A stretch of 64,000 nt of DNA from Porphyrobacter sp. (lineage in GTDB: Bacteria; Pseudomonadota; Alphaproteobacteria; Sphingomonadales; Sphingomonadaceae), in contig JAGIBN010000004.1 in the NCBI GenBank assembly GCA_017744315.1, forward strand, positions 310,001 through 374,000, read 5' to 3'. The translations under genes were made by a program, and so were the position numbers. The notes below the pieces were generated by a model that worked only from the letters and a program-made list of their open reading frames with translations, ran no database searches and was not told the origin of the DNA. Position 1 is the first letter of the stretch. Every line of letters starts with the position of its first letter. Below, one piece after another: positions 44,701 through 54,500 of the stretch.

Positions 44701-46393
44701 GGAGTTCGTGTTCGACACAGCCTCGACCGTCACCCTGCCCGGCTCGCTCGGCATCTATGCCCGCGCGGTGAACTCCACTGCCACTTCGGGCATCTATGGT
44801 CGGATCGACGGAGCCCCGCTCGACATCGGCGGCGATCTCGCCCTGTCCACTGCAGGCTTGGTCGACATCGACGCCGGCCAACCGCTCAACGTAGCAGGAG
44901 CGGCGGTCATTTCCGGCGGGAGCTTCTCGTCGAGCGGCGTCATCTCGGCCAACGGAACGCTGGACATCACCGGCACTTCGGGCATCGCTGCCGGCGAGCT
45001 TCGCTCGGGCGGCGTCACCACGCTATCCGCTTCGGGCGGACAGCTCACCGTCGCCGAACTGATCTCGTCCGGCGAGGTCAACGCCCTCGGCCAGTCGGTC
45101 GACATCACCTCCAGCGCGCCGCTGCAGTTCGGAGCAGTCGATGCGACTGCAGGGAATGCCACGATCCGCACCGGCGGTTTGCTGTCGATCGGCAACATCT
45201 TCGCCACCGGCGCAATCTCGCTCGACGCAGCTGGGGCATTCAACCTTGGGGGCGCCGCTGTCGGACAGACCGTGCGGGTGACCTCAACCGACATCGCCCT
45301 CTTCGGAAGTGGCGCGTATATCGGCGAGCGGGGCCGCACTGGCACCGTAGAACTGATCAACCGCAATCCCTCCCGCCCCATGTTCATCGGCGGCGGAACG
45401 GACGACACCGGCTACAGCCTGAACCAGGCCGAGTTGGCCTCGCTCTTCGCCGACAACCTGATCTCGCTCGGCGTCAGTCCCGGAGCGACCGGCAGTCAGG
45501 GCCTCGTCAGCGTGCGCGATTTCGCCATGACCTTTGGCCCGGCAGGAAATATCGGCACCGGCGGGACGTTGGAGATTTCGACGCCGACCGAAGTCATGGT
45601 GACCGGCCACGTCGCTCTCACAACCAGCGACGCGAATGATACCTTCCTGATCGATCCGACCTTCATCGGCATCGACACCTCGACCGGCTCGATCGCGATG
45701 CTGAACGCCAACGGTGCGCCGACTGGGAGACTCGTGCTGATTGGCGACACGGTGGCCGTGGCCACGACCAACGTGCTCAGCCAGCTCAGGACCGCCAGCA
45801 CCATTGGCACGATCAATGCCCTGCTCGATCAACCCGGCGGAACGGCGCAGCCCCTGCAGACCGGAACTCTGGCGGCCACGGTCACCAACGGGTTCTACGT
45901 TCAGAACACTGGTGCCTCGACCGACTACGACGACCGGCGCGGCATCAGCGCGAACGCCATCACCATCTCGACCTCGGCGCCGACGACCCAGATCGCGATC
46001 AACGCCGAGATCCTTTCGTCCAACGGTCCGGTGACCGGCCTCGATGTCGTTCCGCTGGTCACAATCAACGGCGCGCCGGCGGCAGCAGGCGGCCGGTTCG
46101 ACCCCGGCTCGACCATCAACGGATGCGTCATCGGCTCGGGATGTGGGTTGGTGCCACCGCAACCGCCCCAGGCCCCGGAGCCTCCTCCGAGCGAGGAGCT
46201 CGATCCCGTCCAGCCCGTCGGCCCCGACAATTCATCGGTCGTTGCGCCGCTGATCGAATTGGCCGAAACTCGACCTTTGATCGAGCCGCCGCTAGTCGAC
46301 GAGCCGATCACGGGCGTCGGCAACGACGACCTGTGGGAACCGCCCTGCGAGGGTCAGGACGGTGATGGGGTCTGCAGAGGGGGCAGCGAGTAA
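41732..46393 (+). CDS. TpsA-type filamentous haemagglutinin-like exoprotein
   Basis: 1553 residues. Signal peptide to about 29 (GTADAQSFQ). The TPS secretion domain occupies roughly residues 30-270: SAETVINWTAMDAF, TVLNRILPVNANGGSTAS, and GQIWFYSPTGIIAGPSAVF, the N-P-N-G-I-like motif of haemagglutinins. The remainder is glycine-, alanine- and threonine-rich with recurring GTGGTVSV- and GGQA-type turns, a long right-handed beta-helix. The last 100 residues are Pro/Glu-rich and end in a cysteine pair, Cys1539 and Cys1548. It should be secreted by the upstream TpsB and act at the cell surface as an adhesin or matrix protein. ATG overlaps the tpsB stop (TGATG). Confidence 0.9.
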   Translation: MLPYARSGLLAGCALGALLIGLPGTADAQSFQGSHNVVTGAASVAHGTGTTDITVGSAETVINWTAMDAFGTGNIDFQPVGTTATFRADGPTDFTVLNRILPVNANGGSTASTVTFNGTVESFVNPGGGPDVVGGQIWFYSPTGIIAGPSAVFNVGSLILTTNDIQFVADDFSAGIQGSIYGPGGLVQFRGPVDSSGVVDVQAGAQINATGSNAYVALVAPRVMQSGQVSADGNVAYVAAEQVDMTINAGLVDFTLTVGTTDANGIVHDGTTTGPQSAGFADPQRISMVALPKNDALTMLLSGSIGYAPAASAFNDGSSVVLAAGFADDHPSALPDNRLGSISIGTGVFSNAVTAYATDGIQVTPPSGTTNFQGDANLQAARSIEITAGDLQQVTFDGNLYLSAGEAGTGGTITLLASGSGGSQVGLIDIAGTLSAYASSDGILSGLASPLDGQGGTVDLTADGGRIEATTLFASADGYGSYDFYTGGDGTGGTVSVRVQNGGTIAADFVSLSADGSGGGSDNDGGDGFGGLASVVDEGGALAFRDLYVTARANGAYALNGGDATGGTVNVQITSQAQTWDYLSINTSGTSGSQAFFDTGLTGNVHSGGQANLAISGTGSLEVTGDVYVTANSYMGLEGAAGFAGQAGDVDVSVTGGASLVVAGTLDLQASALIFDENLDPDPTTAPTQLGGTVTLTADGGSVTAGYLNAKAEAFGVSASTTAGSATGGTVSVSALGGGSILLDDGNNASFARISADAFGALGLAPADAIGGTAQLIVEDGSFVVRGDIDLSANARIADVFYDVIPPGDGFNATGGTASVQLLRGSAGSANLEATSLSIQALGDGRLIMSGSALPGGDPFLGNGGDGAGGAAGLSQAGGQLTVASVLLDAAGIGGGSDTGDGGLGAGGSAQAAFSDGSFSLGTVSITAMGTGGYGQTAGEASGGQAGFSVIDTVAGPSGARSLTDLTIDVSATGGLGSGGATASSSAGRAEFVFDTASTVTLPGSLGIYARAVNSTATSGIYGRIDGAPLDIGGDLALSTAGLVDIDAGQPLNVAGAAVISGGSFSSSGVISANGTLDITGTSGIAAGELRSGGVTTLSASGGQLTVAELISSGEVNALGQSVDITSSAPLQFGAVDATAGNATIRTGGLLSIGNIFATGAISLDAAGAFNLGGAAVGQTVRVTSTDIALFGSGAYIGERGRTGTVELINRNPSRPMFIGGGTDDTGYSLNQAELASLFADNLISLGVSPGATGSQGLVSVRDFAMTFGPAGNIGTGGTLEISTPTEVMVTGHVALTTSDANDTFLIDPTFIGIDTSTGSIAMLNANGAPTGRLVLIGDTVAVATTNVLSQLRTASTIGTINALLDQPGGTAQPLQTGTLAATVTNGFYVQNTGASTDYDDRRGISANAITISTSAPTTQIAINAEILSSNGPVTGLDVVPLVTINGAPAAAGGRFDPGSTINGCVIGSGCGLVPPQPPQAPEPPPSEELDPVQPVGPDNSSVVAPLIELAETRPLIEPPLVDEPITGVGNDDLWEPPCEGQDGDGVCRGGSE

Positions 46394-46395
46394 GC

Positions 46396-47760
46396 GTGGG
46401 TCGGGGTCGTGGCCGATGGGGGATATCGCGCTGGCGCGTGCTGCTGGCGGCGATGCTGTGCCTCGCAGTCGGATTGCCGCCCGCGACCGCGCAAGACAAC
46501 GCGCGCTACGTCGGCGTGGCCACTTGCGCGGGATCGACCTGCCATGGCCGGGCCGAAGGCAATGGCGCAGTCGTGCGACAAGACGAGATCGCCACCTGGC
46601 AGGAACCGTCCTCTCCCGCCGGAGCGCATAGCCGGGCCCTCGCGGTGCTCGGCTCGCTTCGCGGCCGGCAGATCACGGCCACTCTCGGCCTGGGCGATCC
46701 AACTTCGGAACCCGCGTGCCTCGGCTGTCATGCCACTTATGCGCCCGTCGCGGAGCGGGGGCCGCGCTTCCAGCTCTCCGAGGGCGTCGGCTGCGAGTCC
46801 TGCCACGGCCCGGCGGGAGGCTGGATCGCCACCCACTACACCACCGGCGGCTCACATGCGGCCAATGTGGCCGCAGGCCTGACCCCGCTCGAAGACCCGC
46901 AGACCCGCGCTCGCGTCTGCCTCGACTGCCATTACGGCAGCGCCAACGGCAACCAGTTCGTCACCCACCGGATGATGGCCGCCGGCCACCCGCGCATCGT
47001 GTTCGAGCTCGACCTGTTCAGCGCGCTCCAGCAGCACCACGACGAGGACGCCGACTACGCCCAGCGCAAGGGCCGGACCGACAGCGTGACCCTATGGGCC
47101 GTGGGCCAGGCCGAGGCAGTGCGCCGCTCGACCAACCTGTTCGCCCGCCCCGGCTTCGGTACCGAAGGCGTGTTTCCCGAATTCACCTTCTACGACTGTC
47201 ATAGCTGTCACCGCCAGATCACCGACGGCCCGCAGCGCCGCCTGACTTTCGAGACCAATCCCGCCCGGCCGATCCCGTTCGGCCAACCGCCCTTCAACGA
47301 CGAGAACATCATCATGCTCTCCGCCGTGGCGCGGGTGCTGGCGCCGGGCCAGGCCGACAGCTTCGAAGCCGCCAGCCGCGACTTCCACCGTGCGATGGGC
47401 GACGGCCGGCAGGAAGCGGCCGGCGCGGCGGTCAAGCTGAGCGGAGCCGCAGGCGCGTTGTCCGATGCGCTCGCCCGCAGCGGCGGGGCGGACGCGTTCC
47501 AGATCATCGCCGCCACCGCCGACCGCACGACCTCGCCGCGCTTCACCGACTATGCCGGATCGTCGCAGGCGGTCATGGCGGTCGACACGCTGCTCAACGC
47601 GCTGGTGCGGCAAGGCCGGATCACGGTCGGCGCGGCGGCAGGGATCCGGGCAGACATCAACAGCGCCTACGAGGCCGTCCGCAGCCCGGAGAGCTACAAC
47701 CCGGTGCGCTTCCGCGCCGCGCTGGGCCAGGCTGCCGGAGCGATCGGAAAGCTGCGGTGA
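46396..47760 (+). CDS. Pentaheme c-type cytochrome (c554-like domain)
   Basis: 454 residues, GTG start two bases after the TpsA stop. The signal peptide ends near ATAQDN. Heme sites: CAGSTCH (44-50, a CX4CH form), CLGCH (108), CESCH (133), CLDCH (175) and CHSCH (268), in an arrangement like cytochrome c554 and the hydroxylamine-oxidoreductase-related multihemes. Axial His candidates include HSRAL, THRMMAAGHPRI and DLFSALQQHH. A 150-residue helical C-terminal domain lacks hemes. It should be a periplasmic electron carrier. It is in the same cluster as a barrel and a decaheme cytochrome. Confidence 0.87.
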   Translation: MGRGRGRWGISRWRVLLAAMLCLAVGLPPATAQDNARYVGVATCAGSTCHGRAEGNGAVVRQDEIATWQEPSSPAGAHSRALAVLGSLRGRQITATLGLGDPTSEPACLGCHATYAPVAERGPRFQLSEGVGCESCHGPAGGWIATHYTTGGSHAANVAAGLTPLEDPQTRARVCLDCHYGSANGNQFVTHRMMAAGHPRIVFELDLFSALQQHHDEDADYAQRKGRTDSVTLWAVGQAEAVRRSTNLFARPGFGTEGVFPEFTFYDCHSCHRQITDGPQRRLTFETNPARPIPFGQPPFNDENIIMLSAVARVLAPGQADSFEAASRDFHRAMGDGRQEAAGAAVKLSGAAGALSDALARSGGADAFQIIAATADRTTSPRFTDYAGSSQAVMAVDTLLNALVRQGRITVGAAAGIRADINSAYEAVRSPESYNPVRFRAALGQAAGAIGKLR

Positions 47761-49703
47761 AGCACGTGCGGGGCAGTACGGCATTGCTGAGTGCCGCGAC
47801 GCTGGTGCTCACCTCATGCGGAGGTGGCGGCGGTAGCCCGACGCCGAGCCCCTCGCCCACACCCACTCCCGCGCCCACGGCCGGCGCCAGCTACACCCCG
47901 CCGGCACAAGTGGCGCTGACCTCCGTCGAGGTAGGCCGGGTCGTGGCGCAGGCCGTGGCCCAGGCCGATGCGGTCTCGCGTCCGGCAACCATCGCGGTCG
48001 TCGACCGGGTCGGCAACGTGCTGGCGGTGTTCCGCATGAACGGCGCTCCGGCGCTGTCAGCGATACCGGAGGCCCCGAACGGTGCGAACGCCGACATCCA
48101 GGGCCTCGACGTCCCGTCCGAGGCCGCCGCGATCGCCAAGGCCATCACCGGCGCCTACCTGTCGAGCGGCGGCAATGCGTTCTCGACCCGCACGGCGAGC
48201 ATGATCGTGCAGGAGCACTTCCCGCCCGCTCCCAGCACCGCCGGGCTCGAGAGCGGCCCGTTGTTCGGGGTGCAGTTCAGCCAGCTGCCGTGCTCGGACC
48301 TCGCGGAGCGGCTGGCGGCTGGGTCGATCGGCCCCAAGCGCTCGCCGCTGGGGCTTTCCGCCGATCCGGGAGGCTTCCCGCTCTACAAAAACGGCGTGCT
48401 TGTAGGCGGGGTCGGCGCGATTGCCGATGGCAGCTATGGGTTCGATGCCAACGTGCTCGATGTCGAGAACGACGCCGACGAGATGATCGCCCTCGCCGGG
48501 ACGGTCGGCTTCGAAGCACCCGCCAGCATCCGCGCTGAACGCATCTTTGTCGACGGCACTTCGCTGCGTTATTCCGACGCGGCCTATGCTTCGCTTGCCA
48601 GCGTCGCCGGAGCCAGTTTCGCCGCGGCCGACGCGCGCGGCGATCTGGTGCCCGTCACCGGCTACTATCCTTCCGCCGCGCTGTTCGCCGGGACCGCCTA
48701 CGGCAGCGAGGCCTCCGGCGTGCGCGCCTCGACCGCGGCGGAGTTCTCCAACCGCGACGCTTTCGTCCTGAGCAACGGCGCCGGGACCCCGCGCTATCCG
48801 ATCCGCGCGGGGACCGACGCGGGCGACGTGGCGCAACCGCTGACCCAGGCCGAGGCCCAGGCGATCCTTGAAGAGGCGTTCAAGATCATGACCCGGGCGC
48901 GGGCGCAGATCCGCCAACCGCTCGACAGCCGCGCGCAAGTCTCGATCTCGCTGGTCGACACGCGCGGGCAAGTGCTCGGTATCGTCCGCTCGCCCGACGC
49001 GCCGGTGTTCGGCATCGACGTCTCGCTGCAAAAGGCGCGCACCGCGAACTTCATGTCCGGCCCCACCGCCGCCGCGCAGCTTGCGGGCGGTGGCGGAGAG
49101 GTGCCGCAGTTCCTCGCCAACATGCGGGCCTTTCTCGGGCCCAACGCGCTCACCGGCACGCATGCCTTTGCCGACCGCTCCGGCGGCAATCTCTCGCGTC
49201 CCTATTTCCCGGACGGCGAGCTCGGCAGGCCCAACGGGCCGCTCTCGCGCCCGATCGCGCAGTTCAATCCGTTCTCGACCGGGCTGCAATCGGCGCTGGT
49301 GCTTGGCGACCTCGGGCAACACCTCGCCTTCGTCACCGGGGCTTCGGCCACCGACACCCCGCAGCGCTGCACCGACCTGCCCGACGCAGCGCCGGGACAG
49401 AAGCGGCTGGCGAACGGCTTGCAGATCTTCCCCGGCTCGGTGCCGGTCTATCGCGGGAACCAACTGGTCGGCGGGCTCGGCGTGTCGGGCGATGGCATCG
49501 ACCAGGACGACATGATCAGCTTCCTCGGCCTGCACAACGCCGGGACGCGCCTCGGCGGCTTCGGCAATGCGCCGGTGGCGATGCGGGCGGACCAGATCGT
49601 GGTCGCGCTCGGCGGCGGACAGACGGTGCGGCTGCGCTATATCAGCTGTCCGTTCGCGCCGTTCCTCGACACCGCCGACCAGAACGTCTGTCAGGGCCTC
49701 TGA
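47757..49703 (+). CDS. Lipoprotein with two GlcG/HbpS-like heme-binding domains
   Basis: 648 residues, GTG start overlapping the cytochrome stop (GTGA). The lipobox is VLTSCGGGG, followed by a Pro/Thr linker. Two similar halves each show the GlcG/HbpS (PF03928) pattern: ATIAVVDRVGNVLAVFRMNG near 75-95 with FPLYKNGVLVGGVGAIADG, and later ISLVDTRGQVLGIVRSPDAP with PVYRGNQLVGGLGVSGDG. HbpS-like domains bind heme or tetrapyrroles or act as small sensors. The fused double domain, tethered to the envelope among multiheme cytochromes, suggests heme storage or a redox-sensor role; this is inference. Confidence 0.82.
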   Translation: MKHVRGSTALLSAATLVLTSCGGGGGSPTPSPSPTPTPAPTAGASYTPPAQVALTSVEVGRVVAQAVAQADAVSRPATIAVVDRVGNVLAVFRMNGAPALSAIPEAPNGANADIQGLDVPSEAAAIAKAITGAYLSSGGNAFSTRTASMIVQEHFPPAPSTAGLESGPLFGVQFSQLPCSDLAERLAAGSIGPKRSPLGLSADPGGFPLYKNGVLVGGVGAIADGSYGFDANVLDVENDADEMIALAGTVGFEAPASIRAERIFVDGTSLRYSDAAYASLASVAGASFAAADARGDLVPVTGYYPSAALFAGTAYGSEASGVRASTAAEFSNRDAFVLSNGAGTPRYPIRAGTDAGDVAQPLTQAEAQAILEEAFKIMTRARAQIRQPLDSRAQVSISLVDTRGQVLGIVRSPDAPVFGIDVSLQKARTANFMSGPTAAAQLAGGGGEVPQFLANMRAFLGPNALTGTHAFADRSGGNLSRPYFPDGELGRPNGPLSRPIAQFNPFSTGLQSALVLGDLGQHLAFVTGASATDTPQRCTDLPDAAPGQKRLANGLQIFPGSVPVYRGNQLVGGLGVSGDGIDQDDMISFLGLHNAGTRLGGFGNAPVAMRADQIVVALGGGQTVRLRYISCPFAPFLDTADQNVCQGL

Positions 49704-51565
49704 TGGCAGCCGGGCTGCTCTTTCCCTTGCTTCTGTCGCAAGCGGCGAGCCCGGAGGCGGCCCCGCCCCCTCCTGAGGCGGACAGCGAAACCATCGTCAT
49801 CCAGGAGCTGCCGTTCAGCCAAGCCGACGAGGCGCCACCCCCAGTCGATAACGAGTCCATCGAAGGCCGCAGACGCCCGGGCTACACCGGCCCGCTGCCG
49901 GACGCTGTGACGCAGGACAATCCCGGCGCGGTGCGCGCTCCGCCGCCCGAGGCGTTCCCGACCGACCAGATCCCGATCCCCGACCGCTGGCGACTGATCG
50001 AAACGCTCGGGCTGGTGAAGGAGCGCTGGTTCGATCCTTACAACCAGAACACGCTCAAGGGTGACCGGCCGCTCAATCCGGACAAGCTGCCCCTCATCAC
50101 AGGGCACGACTGGTTCTTCGCGGGCAGCCTGGTGTCCGACACGGTGCTGGAGCCGCGCACGTTTCCGATCCCCGTAGGCGTGCAGACCACCGATCGTCCG
50201 CAGAGCCTTGACGTGTTCGGGAGGGACGCCAGCTACGTCGCCTCGCAGACTTTCATCGCCAGCGCGGCGCTGATCAAGGGCAGTACCGCGTTCAAGCCGC
50301 CAGACGTCGAATACCGGATGACGCTGGCGCTCAACCTCAACTACGTCGACGTGCCGGAACGGCGCGTGCTGCATGTCGAGCCGAGCAAGCCGACCCATCG
50401 CCTCGATCACTTCCTGGGCGTGCAGGAAGCCTTCATCGACTACCACATCCGCAACGTGTCGGAGCGGTACGACTTCGATTCCGTCCGGGTCGGCATCCAG
50501 CCGTTCCAGGCCGATTTTCGCGGCTTCCTGTTCAATGACCAGCAGCTTGGCGTGCGCCTGTTCGGCAACCGCGACAACAACCGCTTCCAGTATAACCTGG
50601 CGGCGTTCTGGCGGCTGGAGAAGGACACCAACAGCGGGCTCAACTCGGTGGTTCAGCGCCCGCGCGACGACTTCGTGTTCCTGGCCAATGTCTATCGCCA
50701 GGACTTCCTGATCCCGGCGCTGACCAGCCAGGTGACCGTGGCCTACAACCGCAACCGCGAGGCAGGCGAGATCGAGGTCGATGACAACGGCTTCCCGGTC
50801 CGCCCGGCCTTGCTCGGGACCTTGCGTGGGCGGGATTATGACGTGGTCTACCTCGGCTACAACGCCGATGGCCGCGTCGGGCGCATCAACGTCACCGCCA
50901 GCGCCTATGCCGCGCTCGGAGAAGACCGGAACAACTTCTTCACCGACCGCCCGGCCGACATCCGCTCCTACTTCGGCGCGGCGGAGCTGAGTTACGACCA
51001 GGACTGGATGCGCTTCCGACTGTCGGGTGCCTGGGCCAGCGGCGATTCCGATCCGACTGACGATACCGAGGGCGGGTTCGACGCGATCTTCGAGAACCCG
51101 ATCTTCGCCGGAGCCGACACCAGCTACTGGATCCGCCAGACGATCCCCTTCGCCGGCGGCGGCCGCGCCGTGGCACTGAGCGGGCGCAATGGCCTGCTCA
51201 ACTCGCTGCGGTCCTCGAAGGAGCAGGGGCAGTCGAACTTCAACAACCCCGGCCTGATGCTGGTGGGTGCGGGGGCGGATTTCGACCTGACGCCCGAGCT
51301 GCGCCTGTCGGGCAATGCCAACCACCTGTGGTTCGAGAACACCTCGACCCTCCAGGCGCTGCGGATGGAGGGCTCGATCCCGAAGTCGATCGGCTGGGAT
51401 CTTTCGGCGGCGGGGATCTGGCGGCCGAAGGCGACGCAGAACCTCGTCTTCCGCCTCTCCGCCGCGACGCTCCTCGCCGGGAGCGGCTTCCGCGACCTGT
51501 TCGACAACACTGACGGCTCGAAGGCTTACTACTCCGTGCTGGCCAACGCGATCTTGAGCTACTGA
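49703..51565 (+). CDS. Predicted outer-membrane beta-barrel, partner of the decaheme cytochrome
   Basis: 620 residues, ATG overlapping the previous stop (TGATG). A short signal-like start (LLFPLLLSQAASPEA) is followed by a Pro/Glu-rich linker and a periplasmic stretch (DRWRLIETLGLVKERWFDPYNQ). From about residue 130 there are alternating amphipathic strands (VEYRMTLALNLNYVDV, FQYNLAAFWRLE, GRINVTASAYAALGEDRNN, MRFRLSGAWASGDSD) ending in Tyr (ANAILSY), a typical barrel terminus. There is no TonB plug. The flanking multiheme genes make a porin-like sheath for an electron conduit, analogous to MtrB, an attractive reading; there is no direct sequence match that I can confirm. Confidence 0.72.
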   Translation: MAAGLLFPLLLSQAASPEAAPPPPEADSETIVIQELPFSQADEAPPPVDNESIEGRRRPGYTGPLPDAVTQDNPGAVRAPPPEAFPTDQIPIPDRWRLIETLGLVKERWFDPYNQNTLKGDRPLNPDKLPLITGHDWFFAGSLVSDTVLEPRTFPIPVGVQTTDRPQSLDVFGRDASYVASQTFIASAALIKGSTAFKPPDVEYRMTLALNLNYVDVPERRVLHVEPSKPTHRLDHFLGVQEAFIDYHIRNVSERYDFDSVRVGIQPFQADFRGFLFNDQQLGVRLFGNRDNNRFQYNLAAFWRLEKDTNSGLNSVVQRPRDDFVFLANVYRQDFLIPALTSQVTVAYNRNREAGEIEVDDNGFPVRPALLGTLRGRDYDVVYLGYNADGRVGRINVTASAYAALGEDRNNFFTDRPADIRSYFGAAELSYDQDWMRFRLSGAWASGDSDPTDDTEGGFDAIFENPIFAGADTSYWIRQTIPFAGGGRAVALSGRNGLLNSLRSSKEQGQSNFNNPGLMLVGAGADFDLTPELRLSGNANHLWFENTSTLQALRMEGSIPKSIGWDLSAAGIWRPKATQNLVFRLSAATLLAGSGFRDLFDNTDGSKAYYSVLANAILSY

Positions 51566-54500
51566 TGCGCAACCTGCTCCGCCTTCTTCTGGTCCCGGTG
51601 CTGTTCGCGGCGGCCCTGCTAGCCGGCAACGCCCTGCGCGCGGCGGGTGGCGAGGTGGCGGTCGAGCGGGACTATTCGCGTGTCATCGCCCCGCCCGCTC
51701 CGGCCGGGCAATCGGTGGCCGACGTCTCGGCCAAGTCCGATGGCTGCTACTCTTGCCACGTCCGCACCGACGCGCCGACAATGCACGAGAGCCCGGCGGT
51801 CCGGCTCGGCTGCACCGACTGCCACGGCGGCGATGCCACGGTCACGGGCAACAGCGAGCTCGAGCACAACGACCCCGCCTATGTCGCCGCGCGCGAGCGG
51901 GCCCACGTGCTGCCGCGCTATCCGGGCAGCTGGCACTACCCCTCTTCAGCCAACCCCGAACGCACTTACGCCCTGCTCAACCGCGAGGCGCCGGAGTTCG
52001 TGAAGTTCGTCAACCCGAGCGACTATCGTGTCGCGCGCGAGGCCTGCGGGGCCTGCCACGTCGAGACGATCGAGGCTGCCGAACGCTCGCTCATGGCCTC
52101 GGGCGCAATGCTGTGGGGCGGGGCGGCGTACAACAACGGCATCCTGCCGTTTAAGAACTACCTCCTGGGCGAAGCCTATACCCGCGAAGGCGAGCCGGCG
52201 AAGATCGTCAGCGCCGGCAACCCGCCGGGCACGATCACGCCCGCCCAGCAAGCGCGCGGCGCGCTGGCCGAACTCTACCCGCTCCCCACCTGGCAAGTTG
52301 TCCCCCCGGGAGACGTGTTCCGCGTGTTCGAGCGCGGCGGGCGCAACATCAGCACCCAGTTCGCCGAGATCGGCCTGCCCAACCCCACCGGCAGCATCCA
52401 GCGCCTCGACGAGCCCGGCCGTCCCGACCTCAAGCAATCGAACCGCGGCCCCGCCACCGGCCTGCGCGTGGCGATCCCGGTGCTCAACATCCACAAGACC
52501 CGCCTCAACGACCCGTTCACCTGGTTCATGGGCACCAACGACCAGCCGGGCGACTATCGGCACTCGGGCTGCGCGAGTTGCCACGTGATCTACGCCAACG
52601 ACCGCGAGCCGCGGCATAGCCTGACGTACGCGCAATACGGGCGCGACGGGCAGTCGGTGACGGTTGATCCGACGATCGCCCAGCTCACCCAATCCTCGGG
52701 CCACGGCGCTGTGAAGCAGCCCGGCGACCACCACGAGGACGAACCGGTCAAGCAAAAGGGGCACCCACTGCGGCACGTGTTCACCCGGGCGATCCCGACC
52801 GCGCAGTGCATGAACTGCCACATGCACCAGCCGAACATCTTCCTGAATTCGTTCCTCGGCTACACCATGTGGGACTACGAGTCCGACGCGCCCGCGATGT
52901 GGCCCGAACAGCAGAAATACCCCACCGCCGCCGAAGTGCGCGCGGTGCTAGACCGCAACCCGGAAGGCGCCTCTCCGCGCGGCAAGTGGGCCGACCTCGA
53001 CTTTCTACGCAATGTCCACGACCTCAACCCGACGCTGAAGGACACGCAGTTCGCCGACTACCACGGCCACGGCTGGAACTTCCGCGCCGTGTTCAAGCGC
53101 GACCGCGAGGGCAACCTGCTCGACGCCGAGGGCAAGATCGTCTCGCCCGACGATCCCGAGAAGTGGCGTCGCGAGGGTGAGGACCAGTTCGTTCCCGTCG
53201 GCACCAACCCCGGCAAGACCGTCCACCTGATGGACATCCACGCCGAGAAGGGCATGCAATGCGCCGACTGCCACTTCGGCCAGGACAGCCACGGCAACGG
53301 CCTGATCTACGGCGAAGTCGCCAACGCGATCGAGATCGGGTGCAAGGACTGCCACGGCACCGCCGACGCCTATCCCACCCTGCTGACCTCAGGCCCGGCC
53401 GCGCCGCCACGGGGCAACAACCTAGCCCTGTTGCGCAACCTCGACGGCAAGCGGCGGTTCGAATGGACTTACGACAGCATGGGCCGGCAAGTGCTGGTCC
53501 AACGCTCGATCGTCGACCCAGAGCTCGAATGGCAGGTGAGCCTGGTCAAGGACAGCGTCGACGCCTCCAACCCGCACTTCAACGCCAAGGCCGCTCGCGC
53601 CAAGCTGATGAGCCGCGACGGGGCAGAGACCGGCAAGTTCGAATTCGGCCCCGGCATCGCCCCGGCCGAACGCGCGCACCAGGACGGCGAGATGGCGTGC
53701 TTCACCTGCCACCTGTCGTGGACCACCAGCTGCGGCGGCTGCCACTTGCCGATCGAGGCGAACTGGCAAAGCCCGGTTCACCGCTACGAAGGCGAGACCA
53801 CCCGCAACTTCGCCACCTACAACCCCCAAGTCGCGCGCGACGAGATGTTCCAGCTCGGCAAGCATATGACGACCAAGGGCAACCAGGTCGCGCCAGTCCG
53901 CTCGACCAGCGCGCTGGTGCTCAGCTCGACCAACCTCAACCGGGAGCGGATCTACGTCCAGCAGCCGCCGATCAGTTCGATCGGCTTCTCCAGCCAGGCC
54001 TTCGCCCCGCACTTCCCGCACACCGTGCGCACGACCGAGACCAAGACCTGTTCCGACTGCCACCTGAGCGACAAGGACGACAACAACGCGATCATGGCGC
54101 AGTTGCTCCTGCTCGGTACCAACTACGTGAACTTCATCGGCCTCAACGCCTGGACCGGGCTGGAAGGCGGGTTCGAGGCGGTGCGGGTGACCGAGTGGGA
54201 AGAGCCGCAAGCGGTGATCGGCAGCTATCTCCAGCGTTATGCCTATCCCGACTACTGGCGCCTGCATGTGGAACAGAACAACCGCGAGCTGAAGAACTGG
54301 ACCCGCGGCAAGACCTTCGACGCCAACCTCTCCGGAGAAACGCAAGCGTTCGAGGAGTTCGCCAACGTCCACGAGAAGACCGGCGATCGCGTTGGCTGCC
54401 TGCAGCTGCGCGGCGAGTACATGTACGTGGCCGAGGGCAAGGGCGGCTTCCGCGTCTATGACGTGGCCTCGATCGCCAACAAGGGCTTCTCCGAACGGAT

